Shown: positions 18,454 to 26,708, counted from the stretch's first letter. The stretch is 64,000 bases of DNA from Streptomyces coacervatus (GCF_029223485.1 NZ_JARHTP010000006.1:1-64000), one strand, 5' to 3'. The notes: generated by a model not told the origin, from the sequence alone. Numbers and translations are program-made.

Positions 18454-21400
18454 TGCTGACTCCCGTCGGGGCGCTCAGGGGCGTGCGGGTGCTGCTGCGC
18501 CGGGTCGTACGTGGGGTCGTAACCCTGCTGGTACGACGGGTCGTACCCGGTCTGGTCGTACGCCCCCTGGGACTGACCCCCGTACGCGTACGGGTCGTAC
18601 TGGCCGCCCTGGTACGGGTCCGCCTGGTACGTCTGGTCGTACGTGCCCGCCGGGTACTGCTGGGCGCCCTGGTACTGCTCGTTGCCGTAGCTGCCGTAGT
18701 CGGCGCCCTGGTAGCCCGCCGCGTCCCAGTCGCCGTAGGACTGCTGCTGTGGGACGGCGACCGGTGTCTCCTCCGGGGGAGGAGACGGGAACTCCTCGCT
18801 CTGGCCCGTCTCTTCGGCCTCGGCCTCCGCCTGGGCGCGCAGTCGGCGGGCGCGGCGGCCCTCGCCGGCGACGGCCTCGGCGGGGACGACCGGCTCCTCG
18901 GGGAGGTCGTCGTCGATGTCGCGGCGCCGGCCCGGCAGGGCCAGGACGACGAGGACGACGGCGAGGAAGCCCTGCGCCCACAGCCAGGCGGTGTGGGTGA
19001 TCGGATCGTCGTAGGTGACGTCCAACTTGCCGCCGGAGGCGGGGAGTTGAAAGCCCTGGGCCCAGCCGTCGACCGTGGTGCGGGTGAGCGGCTTGCCGTC
19101 CAGGGTGGCCGTCCAGCCCGCGGAGGCGGTGTCGGCGAGGCGCAGGATGCGGCCGTCGGAGCCGGCCGGGACCGTGGTGTGGATCTCCACGGGTCCGGCG
19201 GCGACGGGCTGCGCCGTACCGGAGCCGGAGGCGGGGGCGATGGTGGCGCGGGCGACCTCCTGGTCGACCCGCCACAGGGCGCTGCCGCCCTGCTGGCTCA
19301 GGCGTGAGAGGCCGGGGGTGGCGTCCAGGACGCGGGTGACCTCGCGGGGCGCACCCTTGCGGACGAGGACGTAGCGGACGGCGAACTTGCCGAGCTGGTC
19401 AGCCTGGTCGGCGCCGGAGCCGGCGACGAGGTTGGCGACGACCTTGTCGAGCTTGGCGTTCTCGCCGTCGGTCGCGGCGGTCTCGGCGTCGCCGAGGCGG
19501 GCGCCGGAGCCGCGGACCAGGGTGTAGCCGACGCGGGCCGTGGAGTCGCTGTCGAGCACGAGCGTGCGTGCCTGGTCTCGGGTGCCGCTCTCCTCGGCGA
19601 CGAACGCGGGGACCTGCACCGGGTCCCGCCGCTCGACCGGCCCGTCGGCGCCGCGGATCATCCAGCCGAAGGCGATGACCAGCGGGCCCACGAGCGCGGC
19701 GAAGGCTATGAGTGCGGCCACCGGCTGGCGCCAGCCGAAGCTCTGCTCGGCCACGCGCGCGCGTGCACCGTCGGCGCCGAGGACGGCGGCGGTCAGCAGG
19801 GCGAGGCCGTAGACGAGGGTCGCCGGGCCGGCCCAGGTCGAGCTGTTGGACAGGACCGCGAAGACGAGGCCCACCAGGGCGACCGCCCAGGCCGTCCAGA
19901 TTCCGAACTGGCGCTCCGAGCGCAGCAGGGCGGACAGCGCGGCCAGGACGATGCCGATGAGCATCAGCCCGCTGACCGTGCCCGGGCCGCCGGGGCTCGC
20001 GCCGAGCAGATCGAGGGCGGATGCCGCCGAGGGGCCGTAGTCGAGCCCGGCCTCCTTGAAGAAGCCGAACGGGAGCAGCGACAGCGACCAGGGCGCCAGG
20101 ACCAGCAGGGGTGTGCCGAACTGGGCCAGGAAGCGCAGGCCGTGGGCGGTGATGTCGGTGCGGCGCACGCCCAGCAGCGCGATGCCGAGGACCAGCGCGA
20201 CGGGCCACACGATCGGAGTGAACGCCGTGGTGATCGTCAGCAGCAGTGCGTACGCCCAGGTGGCGCGCCAACTGCCACGCGCGCCCGTGGCGTTCGCAAG
20301 GCCGCTGGCCGCGACGCCCGCGCGTGCGATGAGCGGCAGCAGGACGGCCAGTACGGCGGTGCCGATACGGCCGCCCGCGAGCGCGCCCGTGGCGGCGGGC
20401 AGGAAGGCGTAGACGACGGCCGCCCATGCGCGCAGCAGGCGCGACTCGACTAGCGGGCGGGAGGCGAAGTACGCGGTGACGCCGGCCAGCGGCACCGAGC
20501 ACACGAGCAGGACCGTGACCGCGAGCCCGGTCGAGCCGAACAGCACGGAGGCCAGCATCGCCACGATCGCGAGGTACGGCGGTGCGGACGGGGTGCCGCC
20601 CGCGCCGACGGCGTGCCAGGAGTCGAGGTAGCGCGACCACAGCTCGCCGGAGTCGGCCGGGGCGGGCAGCAGGGCGCCGCCCGCGAGCGCGCCGCCGCCG
20701 AGCAGTGCGCGGCAGGCGACCAGGGAGACGAACAGCAGTACCAGGAAGAGCATCGGGCCGGGCTTGCGGCCGATGCGCTTGAGGCGGGCGAACTGCTCGA
20801 TCTCCAGGAAGTCGGCGTCGTCGCCGCCGGGCCCGGACTCGACCGCGCTGCCGTGCCGTCCGGCGCCGGAGGTCACCTCGGGGTCGGAGCGGCCGACGAG
20901 GCTGCCCGCGGCCTGCTCGACGGTGGCCCGCACGGTCGCGCCGGGTGGCGGGAACAGGGCGCGCAGTTCGCCCTTGTCGATCTGTGGGCGCCCGCGCCTG
21001 CGTCGTCCGGCGATGATCCGCTCGGGGCGCAGCAGCGTGCCCAGCAGACCGCGGATCTCGTCGACCGCCTGCCCCGGGACCTTGCCTACGAGGTAGGCGA
21101 CGGTCCGCACGAGGGTGCCGAGCACGAGGCGCAGCAGCACCCAGGGCAGCGCCGCCGTACGCGTGTTGACCAGGAGGGTGTAGACGGCGCCGGCCTTGTC
21201 GACCTTGTGCGGGGAGGCGACGGTGCGGCCCGAGCAGTCGACGTCGCGGCGCTCGCGGGAGGCGGCCTCGGCGTGTCGTACGACCGCCTCGGGGGCGACG
21301 AGGACACGGTGGCCGGCGGCGGTGGCGCGCCAGCACAGGTCGACGTCGTCACGCATCAGCGGCAGCCGAAGGTCGAAGCCGCCGAGCTGCTCGAAGACAT

Positions 21401-22103
21401 CGCGCCGGATCAGCATGCCGGCGGTGGACACGGACAGCACGGTCCGGACGTGGTCGTGCTGCCCCTGGTCCTGTTCGCGACGGTCCAGACCGGTCCAGCG
21501 GCGGCCGGAGTTGGCGATGGTGACGCCGACTTCCAGGAGCTGGCGGCGGTCGTACCAGCCGCGGAGCTTGGGGCCCACGACGGCCACGTCGTCGCGGCCG
21601 AGCTCCAGTTCGTTCTCCACGACGCGCAGCAGCTGGGCCAGGGCGTCGGGTTCGGGGGCGCAGTCGTCGTGCAGCAGCCACAGCCACTGGACCGGCTCCC
21701 CGTGCGGGAGTTCCGGCATGTCGTACGCGTCGTCGCGCCAGCTGCGCGTGACCGGGTCCCAGCCGCTGGGCCGCTTCAGATAGGGCAGCTCGTCCGGGGT
21801 CAGGACGGGGGCGGTGCGAGCCGCCTCCTCGACGGCCTGGCCGAAGCCGGTGCGCCGGGCGAGGTGCAGCACTCGGTCGGCGCCGAGGGCGTCCGTGACC
21901 AGCTGGGCGGAGGCGTCCCCGCTGCCGGTGTCGGCGGCCATGACGTACTGGACGGGGCGCTCCTGGCCGAGCAGCCCGGCGAGCGCGTCGGGCAGCCAGC
22001 GGGCGCCGTCGTGGGAGACGACGACCGCGGTCACCACGTGACGCGGAAACTCTGGTGCGGCAGCGACGTCTTGATGGGCTGCCGGGTGGCTGTGCACGGA
22101 CAT
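18450..22103 (-). CDS. Giant membrane glycosyltransferase, GT2 family
   Basis: 1217 residues. A GT2 domain at ~20-300: VTAVVVSHDGARWLPDALAG at the N terminus, WLLHDDCAPEPDAL carrying the metal-binding DD, and LPLMRDDVDLCWRATAAGH near residue 255. About 12-14 hydrophobic segments follow (~450-870), then an extracellular beta-rich region (~880-1080) and a last membrane helix (TAWLWAQGFLAVVLVVLAL). The C-terminal ~110 residues are Gln/Tyr/Gly/Asp-rich, with repeats such as GYDPSYQQGYDPTYDP. The topology resembles actinobacterial mannan/arabinan-type glycosyltransferases that assemble an exported glycan. Donor and product are unknown. Overlaps DUF5719 by ATGA. Confidence 0.88.
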   Translation of the reverse strand: MSVHSHPAAHQDVAAAPEFPRHVVTAVVVSHDGARWLPDALAGLLGQERPVQYVMAADTGSGDASAQLVTDALGADRVLHLARRTGFGQAVEEAARTAPVLTPDELPYLKRPSGWDPVTRSWRDDAYDMPELPHGEPVQWLWLLHDDCAPEPDALAQLLRVVENELELGRDDVAVVGPKLRGWYDRRQLLEVGVTIANSGRRWTGLDRREQDQGQHDHVRTVLSVSTAGMLIRRDVFEQLGGFDLRLPLMRDDVDLCWRATAAGHRVLVAPEAVVRHAEAASRERRDVDCSGRTVASPHKVDKAGAVYTLLVNTRTAALPWVLLRLVLGTLVRTVAYLVGKVPGQAVDEIRGLLGTLLRPERIIAGRRRRGRPQIDKGELRALFPPPGATVRATVEQAAGSLVGRSDPEVTSGAGRHGSAVESGPGGDDADFLEIEQFARLKRIGRKPGPMLFLVLLFVSLVACRALLGGGALAGGALLPAPADSGELWSRYLDSWHAVGAGGTPSAPPYLAIVAMLASVLFGSTGLAVTVLLVCSVPLAGVTAYFASRPLVESRLLRAWAAVVYAFLPAATGALAGGRIGTAVLAVLLPLIARAGVAASGLANATGARGSWRATWAYALLLTITTAFTPIVWPVALVLGIALLGVRRTDITAHGLRFLAQFGTPLLVLAPWSLSLLPFGFFKEAGLDYGPSAASALDLLGASPGGPGTVSGLMLIGIVLAALSALLRSERQFGIWTAWAVALVGLVFAVLSNSSTWAGPATLVYGLALLTAAVLGADGARARVAEQSFGWRQPVAALIAFAALVGPLVIAFGWMIRGADGPVERRDPVQVPAFVAEESGTRDQARTLVLDSDSTARVGYTLVRGSGARLGDAETAATDGENAKLDKVVANLVAGSGADQADQLGKFAVRYVLVRKGAPREVTRVLDATPGLSRLSQQGGSALWRVDQEVARATIAPASGSGTAQPVAAGPVEIHTTVPAGSDGRILRLADTASAGWTATLDGKPLTRTTVDGWAQGFQLPASGGKLDVTYDDPITHTAWLWAQGFLAVVLVVLALPGRRRDIDDDLPEEPVVPAEAVAGEGRRARRLRAQAEAEAEETGQSEEFPSPPPEETPVAVPQQQSYGDWDAAGYQGADYGSYGNEQYQGAQQYPAGTYDQTYQADPYQGGQYDPYAYGGQSQGAYDQTGYDPSYQQGYDPTYDPAQQHPHAPERPDGSQQ

Positions 22104-22289
22104 CGAGGTACGGGCCCCGGTTCGATGGACTGCGGTGGACGTCTGTGCCCCGTGGGGGCAGCGAGGCGTCTCGGACGAGCGACCACACTATCGGCTAGGC
22201 ATGACGGCGGCCCGCCGCCTGTGGATAACCCCACCTGCGACGGGCCGTTCGATTGAGTTTCGATTACGTGCGGGTGCTGGGCCGCCCGG

Positions 22290-22553
22290 TCAGACGGCGG
22301 CCTTCTTCAGGCGGCGTCGTTCACGCTCGGACAAACCGCCCCAAATACCGAAGCGCTCGTCGTTGGCGAGGGCGTATTCGAGGCACTCGGAGCGGACTTC
22401 ACAGGCCAGGCAGACCTTCTTGGCCTCACGGGTGGAGCCGCCCTTCTCGGGGAAGAAGGACTCGGGGTCGGTCTGGGCGCACAGCGCGCGCTCCTGCCAG
22501 CCGAGTTCCTCGTCCGCGTCGTCGACCAGCAGTTGCTGCACCAGCTCGGTCAT
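22290..22553 (-). CDS. whiB: WhiB developmental regulator (Fe-S cluster Wbl protein)
   Basis: 87 residues from ATG 22553, with GAGGGG upstream. Four cluster cysteines Cys25, Cys48, Cys51 and Cys57 (C-x22-C-x2-C-x5-C), the GIWGG turn at 69-73 and the basic tail RRRLKKAAV that binds DNA. The length and acidic N terminus (MTELVQQLLVDDADEELGWQ) match WhiB itself, which with WhiA drives septation of sporulating aerial hyphae, rather than another Wbl paralogue. Wbl proteins hold a [4Fe-4S] cluster sensitive to oxygen and NO. It lies beside its conserved neighbours DUF5719/glycosyltransferase, with its own promoter. Confidence 0.95.
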   Translation of the reverse strand: MTELVQQLLVDDADEELGWQERALCAQTDPESFFPEKGGSTREAKKVCLACEVRSECLEYALANDERFGIWGGLSERERRRLKKAAV

Positions 22554-22626
22554 GTGCGCCCCTCGTCTGTCTTTCGCGTCCCCGTGATGCGGCCGTTACC
22601 GATTCCGGCTGAACGACACGAGTGAA

Positions 22627-22656
22627 ATTACAAGTGTGCTGCTCCGGGCGAGTCAA
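22627..22656 (-). promoter_or_regulatory. whiB promoter
   Basis: Minus-strand -35 TTGACT (22651-22656), 18-nt spacer, -10 TGTAAT (22627-22632); predicted start near 22620, giving a ~65-nt leader. whiB in S. coelicolor is known to have a constitutive and a developmental promoter; a GCCGATTT element near 22720 resembles a WhiG -10 box but has no matching -35. Confidence 0.6.
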
Positions 22657-22747
22657 GCCGAGATCTGCTATTGAGCCCCTTATTCACTCTGCGGAACCAA
22701 GGCCATGCGGAAAGTGTTCAAATCGGCATAAACCTTGACATGCAGAC

Positions 22748-22765
22748 GAAGCCCGGAAGGGCTTC
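22748..22765. other. Small hairpin in the whiB-cdo intergenic region
   Basis: GAAGCCC-GGAA-GGGCTTC, a 7-bp perfect stem with a tetraloop. It lies in the 640-bp gap between whiB and the cysteine dioxygenase gene; it could end an upstream transcript or be an operator. Confidence 0.4.
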
Positions 22766-22945
22766 CGACCCCGCGCAGAGCCTGTACGGGGAAGGACGCC
22801 CGGAGATCCGATCTCGTTCCAAGCGCACCTCGAAGCGAACCGGATCACAGTCGGATCACAGGATCGCAACGAGGTTTGAGCGCCATGTGTCCCGGGTGGC
22901 GACTGAACAAACCTTTCGCCTCAGACATGAACCGGATGAGGTGAA

Positions 22946-22960
22946 CCATGTCCCACATGG
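22946..22960. promoter_or_regulatory. Inverted repeat upstream of the cdo leader promoter (possible operator)
   Basis: CCATGT-CCC-ACATGG, a perfect 6-3-6 inverted repeat ending 11 bp before the -35 TTGACA at 22972. The position suits a regulator of the cysteine dioxygenase transcript. A nearby direct repeat CGGATCACAG (about 22840-22861) is the only other repeat noticed here. Confidence 0.4.
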
Positions 22961-22971
22961 CGGGCGTCGAG

Positions 22972-23000
22972 TTGACAGCAAAGGTGTGAACCGATGTCCT
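22972..23000 (+). promoter_or_regulatory. Candidate promoter for the cysteine leader / cdo transcript
   Basis: Perfect -35 TTGACA (22972-22977), 17-nt spacer, -10-like TGTCCT (22995-23000; lacks the conserved A at position 2). The predicted start, 6-8 nt downstream, coincides with the ATG of the leader ORF at 23008, so the leader mRNA might be leaderless. Confidence 0.5.
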
Positions 23001-23007
23001 TGTGGGC

Positions 23008-23103
23008 ATGCTCGCGAACTTGGCACCCACCTCGACCCGCACCGCCGGGTCCCACGGTGCTGCCCGCGCTCGCTGTAGCTGTTGTTGCTGTTCCAGCTGT
23101 TGA
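23008..23103 (+). CDS. Polycysteine leader peptide upstream of cysteine dioxygenase (candidate)
   Basis: A 31-codon ORF, ATG 23008 to TGA 23103, ending Arg-Cys-Ser-Cys-Cys-Cys-Cys-Ser-Ser-Cys-stop. Six of its last nine residues are cysteine, five written TGT, the codon rarely used in this genome type. It lies 89 nt before the cysteine dioxygenase start. Clustered codons for the amino acid handled by the downstream enzyme are the hallmark of attenuation leader peptides; leaderless polycysteine upstream ORFs controlling cysteine genes are described in mycobacteria. A stem (23125-23148) and a small stem within the Cys codons (AGCTG...CAGCT) could be alternative folds. Translation is inferred, not shown; no clear Shine-Dalgarno, consistent with a leaderless start. 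Confidence 0.65.
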   Translation: MLANLAPTSTRTAGSHGAARARCSCCCCSSC

Positions 23104-23124
23104 GCCACACCTGCTCCGGCTGTA

Positions 23125-23148
23125 GGTCCAGTCGTCCGTGACTGGGCT
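23125..23148 (+). terminator. Attenuator-like hairpin between leader peptide and cdo
   Basis: GGTCCAGTC (23125-23133), 6-nt loop, GACTGGGCT (23140-23148): nine pairs, including T-G/G-T wobbles, around the core CCAGTC/GACTGG. A pyrimidine-rich stretch CCCGTTCCCTCTGACCTTCTTT follows (to about 23170), so it may act as a weak terminator or control access to the cdo ribosome site GAGGAA at about 23175. Confidence 0.45.
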
Positions 23149-23192
23149 CCCGTTCCCTCTGACCTTCTTTCACTGAGGAACCACCGCACCCC

Positions 23193-23705
23193 ATGAACAG
23201 CGACAACGACCTCCAGATCGCCGGCGACATCCTCGAAGTGCAGCACCTGCTGCAGCCCCCGCGCGAGCACCCGGCCACCGTGGCCGAGTTCGTCGGCCTG
23301 GCTCGTTCCATCGCCGCCGACCGCTCGCAGTGGGAGCACCTTGTCGAGTACGACGCGACGACACGCTGGTACCACCGGCTGCGCACGGGGCCGGGCTACG
23401 AGGTGTGGCTGCTGTCCTGGGTGCCCGGCCAGGGCAGTGGGCTGCACGACCACGGCCGTTCCTCCGGTGTGCTGACCGTGCTGGAAGGCACGCTGACCGA
23501 GCGCACCGGGCGGGGCACGCGCGCGTTGGGCGCGGGTGCGCAGCGGGTGTTCGCTCCGGGGTATGTGCACGAGGTGGTCAACGACGCGCTGGAGCCGGCG
23601 GTCAGTCTGCATGTCTACTACCCCGGCCTGACCGAGATGCCGATGCACACGGCGTGCTCCGCGGCCCCTGCCGCCCACGACGCGGTGGACGTCGTGACCG
23701 CCTGA
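23193..23705 (+). CDS. Cysteine dioxygenase
   Basis: 170 residues from ATG 23193. Type I cysteine dioxygenase cupin: the iron-binding HxH in GLHDHGRSSGVLTVLEG (residues ~83-99) and the third His in FAPGYVHEVVND (near residue 128); no Cys at the crosslink position is obvious. It oxidises L-cysteine to cysteine sulfinate with O2, the first step in cysteine breakdown. GAGGAA lies 12 nt before the start. A cysteine-codon leader ORF precedes it, suggesting cysteine-responsive expression. It diverges from whiB, and cofD follows after 33 nt, so read-through into the F420 genes is possible. Confidence 0.92.
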   Translation: MNSDNDLQIAGDILEVQHLLQPPREHPATVAEFVGLARSIAADRSQWEHLVEYDATTRWYHRLRTGPGYEVWLLSWVPGQGSGLHDHGRSSGVLTVLEGTLTERTGRGTRALGAGAQRVFAPGYVHEVVNDALEPAVSLHVYYPGLTEMPMHTACSAAPAAHDAVDVVTA

Positions 23706-23738
23706 CGCGTTGTCGTACCCGCCTGTAAGACTTGGCCC

Positions 23739-24698
23739 ATGCGCATTGTGGTTCTGGCAGGCGGCATCGGTGGTGCCCGGTTCCTGCGCGGTCTGAAGAA
23801 GGCCGTGCCGGACGCGGACATCACCGTCATCGGCAACACCGGGGACGACATCCACCTCTTCGGACTCAAGGTCTGCCCGGACCTCGACACGGTGATGTAC
23901 ACGCTCGGCGGCGGCATCAACGAGGAGCAGGGCTGGGGACGGGCCGACGAGACCTTCCATCTCAAGGAGGAGCTCGCGGCGTACGGCGTGGGGCCGGAGT
24001 GGTTCGGGCTCGGCGACCGTGACTTCGCCACGCACATCGTGCGGACGCAGATGATCGGTGCCGGGTATCCGCTGAGCGCGGTGACCGAGGCGCTGTGCGA
24101 CCGGTGGAAGCCGGGCGTGCGGCTGATCCCCATGACGGACGACCGGGTCGAGACGCATGTGGCCGTCGAGGTCGACGGTGAGCGCAGGGCTGTGCACTTC
24201 CAGGAGTACTGGGTGCGGCTGCGGGCCTCGGTTCCGGCCGAGGCGGTCGTGCCCGTCGGGGCCGAGCAGGCGAAGCCGGCGCCGGGTGTGCTGGAGGCGA
24301 TCGCGGAGGCGGACGTGGTGCTGTTCCCGCCCTCGAACCCGGTGGTGTCCGTCGGCACGATCCTCGCCGTGCCCGGCATCCGTGAGGCGATCGCCGATGC
24401 GGGGGTGCCGGTCGTCGGCCTCTCCCCCATCGTCGGGGACGCGCCCGTGCGGGGAATGGCCGACAAGGTGCTCGCGGCGGTCGGCGTGGAGTCGACGGCC
24501 GCGGCGGTGGCCGAGCACTACGGATCCGGGCTGCTCGACGGCTGGCTCGTCGACACCGTGGACGCGGGCGTGGTGGAGCGGGTCGAGGCCGCCGGAATCC
24601 GGTGCCGGGCCGTCCCGCTGATGATGACCGACGCCGACGCGACCGCCCGTATGGCAGCTGCGGCGCTGGCGCTGGCGGAGGAGGTGCGGGTGTCTTGA
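23739..24698 (+). CDS. cofD: 2-phospho-L-lactate transferase (F420 biosynthesis)
   Basis: 319 residues from ATG 23739; also called fbiA in actinobacteria. It transfers a phospho-lactate or phosphoenolpyruvate moiety from its guanylyl-activated form to Fo, making (dehydro-)F420-0. Hallmarks: N-terminal MRIVVLAGGIGGARFLRGLK nucleotide loop, NTGDDIHLFGLKVCPDLDTV, and FPPSNPVVSVGTILAVPGIR near residue 205. Its stop overlaps the candidate TTG start of fbiB, so the pair is coupled. Confidence 0.96.
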   Translation: MRIVVLAGGIGGARFLRGLKKAVPDADITVIGNTGDDIHLFGLKVCPDLDTVMYTLGGGINEEQGWGRADETFHLKEELAAYGVGPEWFGLGDRDFATHIVRTQMIGAGYPLSAVTEALCDRWKPGVRLIPMTDDRVETHVAVEVDGERRAVHFQEYWVRLRASVPAEAVVPVGAEQAKPAPGVLEAIAEADVVLFPPSNPVVSVGTILAVPGIREAIADAGVPVVGLSPIVGDAPVRGMADKVLAAVGVESTAAAVAEHYGSGLLDGWLVDTVDAGVVERVEAAGIRCRAVPLMMTDADATARMAAAALALAEEVRVS

Positions 24699-26521
24699 AC
24701 GACGGGATTTCCGAGGGCGCGGGCGCGCGCGGCGCCGGGGATACGGCCGGCGCCAGCGGTGCCGCTGCGGCGGGCGATGCGTCCTCGGTGGCTGAGGGCA
24801 TGGGTGGCAGCGGGTACGCGGGCGCGCGGAGCGGTGGGGATGTGGTGGCCGCGGCTGCTGGAAGCGGTGTGCCCGGGGCTAACGAGGGGCTGGCGGGCGG
24901 CGGGCCTGTGGATGCACGGATCGGTTGGGAAGCGGGAAACGCGGATGCCGCAGGCGGTGTGTCCGGGGCCATCGACGGTCCCGGAGGCAGCGGGCCCGCG
25001 GATGCACGGAGCGGTGAGGAAGCGGGAGCCCCGGATGCCGCAGGCGGTGTGTCCGGGGCCATCGACGGTCACGGAGGCGGCAGGTCTGCGGATGCGCGGA
25101 GCGGTGAGGAAGCGGGGGCCGCGGATGCCGCGGGCGGTGTGTCCGGGGCCGTCGGAGGGCCGGGGGGCAGCGAGGACGTGAGTGGGCGTGGCGTGGGGGA
25201 CGGGGCTGTGGCGGGAGGGGGCGGTGTGGGTGGGTATCGGGTCTGGGCTGTGGCCGGGCTTCCTGAGGTTGTCCCGGGGGACGACGTTGCCAAGTTGATC
25301 GCTGCCGCCGAGCCCGGGCTGGTCGACGGGGATGTGTTGCTCGTCACCTCGAAGGTCTTGTCCAAGGCGGAGGGGCGGGTTCTCGAGGCGGGGGACCGGG
25401 AGGCCGCCATCGACGCCGAGACCGTGCGGGTCGTGGCGCGGCGGGGGACGCTCAGGATCGTCGAGAACCGGCAGGGGCTGGTGATGGCCGCCGCCGGGGT
25501 CGATGCCTCCAACACCCCTTCCGGGACCGTGCTGTTGCTGCCCGAGGATCCGGACGCGTCCGCCCGGGCGATCCGGGTCGGGCTGCGGGATGCTCTCGGC
25601 GTCAATGTCGGGGTAGTCGTCACCGACACCTTCGGGCGACCATGGCGCTCGGGGCTCACGGACGTCGCGATCGGCGCCGCCGGTGTGCACGTACTCGACG
25701 ATCTGCGCGGCGGCACGGACGCGTACGGCAATCCGCTCAGCGCGACGGTCGTGGCGACGGCGGACGAGCTGGCCGCCGCCGGCGATCTGGTCAAGGGCAA
25801 GGCCGCCGGGCTGCCCGTCGCCGTTGTGCGCGGGCTGCCGCACGTGGTGGCCGAGGACGACGGGGAGGGGGCGCGGGCCATGGTGCGCGGCGGGCGCGAC
25901 GACATGTTCCGGCTGGGGACGTCCGAGGCGATCCGGACGGCGGTGACCCAGCGGCGTACCGTGCGGGCGTTCACCGACGAACCCGTCGATCCCGGTGCCG
26001 TACGGCGGGCCGTCGCCGCGGCCGTGACCGCGCCGGCGCCGCATCACACGACGCCGTGGCGGTTCGTGCTGCTGGAGTCGCAGGCCTCGCGGAACGGATT
26101 GCTGGATGCCATGCGCGACGCCTGGATCGCCGATCTGCGGCGGGACGGGAAGAGCGAGGAGTCCATCGCCAAGCGGGTGCGGCGGGGGGATGTGCTGCGT
26201 AACGCGCCGTACCTGGTGGTGCCGTGTCTCGTCATGGACGGGTCGCACACGTATGGGGACGCACGGCGCGACGGGGCCGAGCGGGAGATGTTCGTCGTCG
26301 CGGCGGGGGCCGGCGTGCAGAACTTCCTGGTTGCGCTGGCCGGGGAGCGGCTGGGGTCCGCGTGGGTGTCGTCGACCATGTTCTGCCGGGATGTCGTGCG
26401 GGGGGTTCTCGGGTTGCCCGAGAACTGGGATCCGATGGGGGCCGTGGCGGTCGGGCATCCGGCGGAGGAGCCTCGGCCTCGGCCGGAGCGGGACGCTGGC
26501 GCGTTTGTGGAGGTTCGGTGA
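24695..26521 (+). CDS. fbiB: F420-0:gamma-glutamyl ligase fused to nitroreductase (FbiB), with N-terminal repeat extension
   Basis: 608 residues from TTG 24695, chosen because GGAGGAGG precedes it and it overlaps the cofD stop; GTG 25178 gives a family-typical 447-residue protein and may be the true start. CofE ligase domain at ~180-415 (YRVWAVAGLPEVVPGDD, VTDTFGRPWRSGLTDVAIG), which adds glutamates to F420-0; nitroreductase-fold domain at ~420-608 (RRTVRAFTDEPVDPG, PAPHHTTPWRFVLLE), which in mycobacteria reduces dehydro-F420-0 with FMN. Residues 1-161 are Gly/Ala/Asp-rich and made of about four 30-residue repeats encoded by a 90-bp minisatellite, with lower G+C at codon third positions than the rest. 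Confidence 0.9.
   Translation: MNDGISEGAGARGAGDTAGASGAAAAGDASSVAEGMGGSGYAGARSGGDVVAAAAGSGVPGANEGLAGGGPVDARIGWEAGNADAAGGVSGAIDGPGGSGPADARSGEEAGAPDAAGGVSGAIDGHGGGRSADARSGEEAGAADAAGGVSGAVGGPGGSEDVSGRGVGDGAVAGGGGVGGYRVWAVAGLPEVVPGDDVAKLIAAAEPGLVDGDVLLVTSKVLSKAEGRVLEAGDREAAIDAETVRVVARRGTLRIVENRQGLVMAAAGVDASNTPSGTVLLLPEDPDASARAIRVGLRDALGVNVGVVVTDTFGRPWRSGLTDVAIGAAGVHVLDDLRGGTDAYGNPLSATVVATADELAAAGDLVKGKAAGLPVAVVRGLPHVVAEDDGEGARAMVRGGRDDMFRLGTSEAIRTAVTQRRTVRAFTDEPVDPGAVRRAVAAAVTAPAPHHTTPWRFVLLESQASRNGLLDAMRDAWIADLRRDGKSEESIAKRVRRGDVLRNAPYLVVPCLVMDGSHTYGDARRDGAEREMFVVAAGAGVQNFLVALAGERLGSAWVSSTMFCRDVVRGVLGLPENWDPMGAVAVGHPAEEPRPRPERDAGAFVEVR
24811..25177 (+). repeat. 90-bp tandem minisatellite in the 5' part of fbiB
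   Basis: Unit marker GGATGCACGGA occurs at 24910, 25000 and (as GGATGCGCGGA) 25090, exactly 90 bp apart, with a degenerate fourth unit starting around 24820. Each unit encodes about DARSGEEAGAPDAAGGVSG plus a variable Gly-rich end. The period is a multiple of three, so the reading frame survives copy-number change. Confidence 0.9.
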
Positions 26522-26601
26522 CGCTTCCCTCCGGGGGCTGGGTGCCTACGGTTTGTGGGGGTTCTGGGTCTCGTGTGCGAGTGCGGGGCGGTGGGGGCTT
26601 G

Positions 26602-26627
26602 TTGCGCAGTTCCCCGCGCCCCTGAAA
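26602..26627 (+). repeat. Dispersed intergenic repeat family B, copy 1
   Basis: Core TTGCGCAGTTCCCCGCGCCC followed by CTGAAA, about 80 nt after the fbiB stop. The same element occurs at 31921, 54254 (inverted), 58395, 61702 (inverted) and, diverged, 55691. Confidence 0.8.
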
Positions 26628-26708
26628 GCCAAAAGCCGTTGGGCGCACCGGCGGTCGTATGTACCGCCTAGTCTCTTAGGGCATCCCCGACACCCCAGGG
26701 ACTCAGCC

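Noticed and set aside
22600..22640. BldD box upstream of whiB (GACACGAGTGA)
   Set aside because: Does not fit the palindromic consensus beyond half a site.
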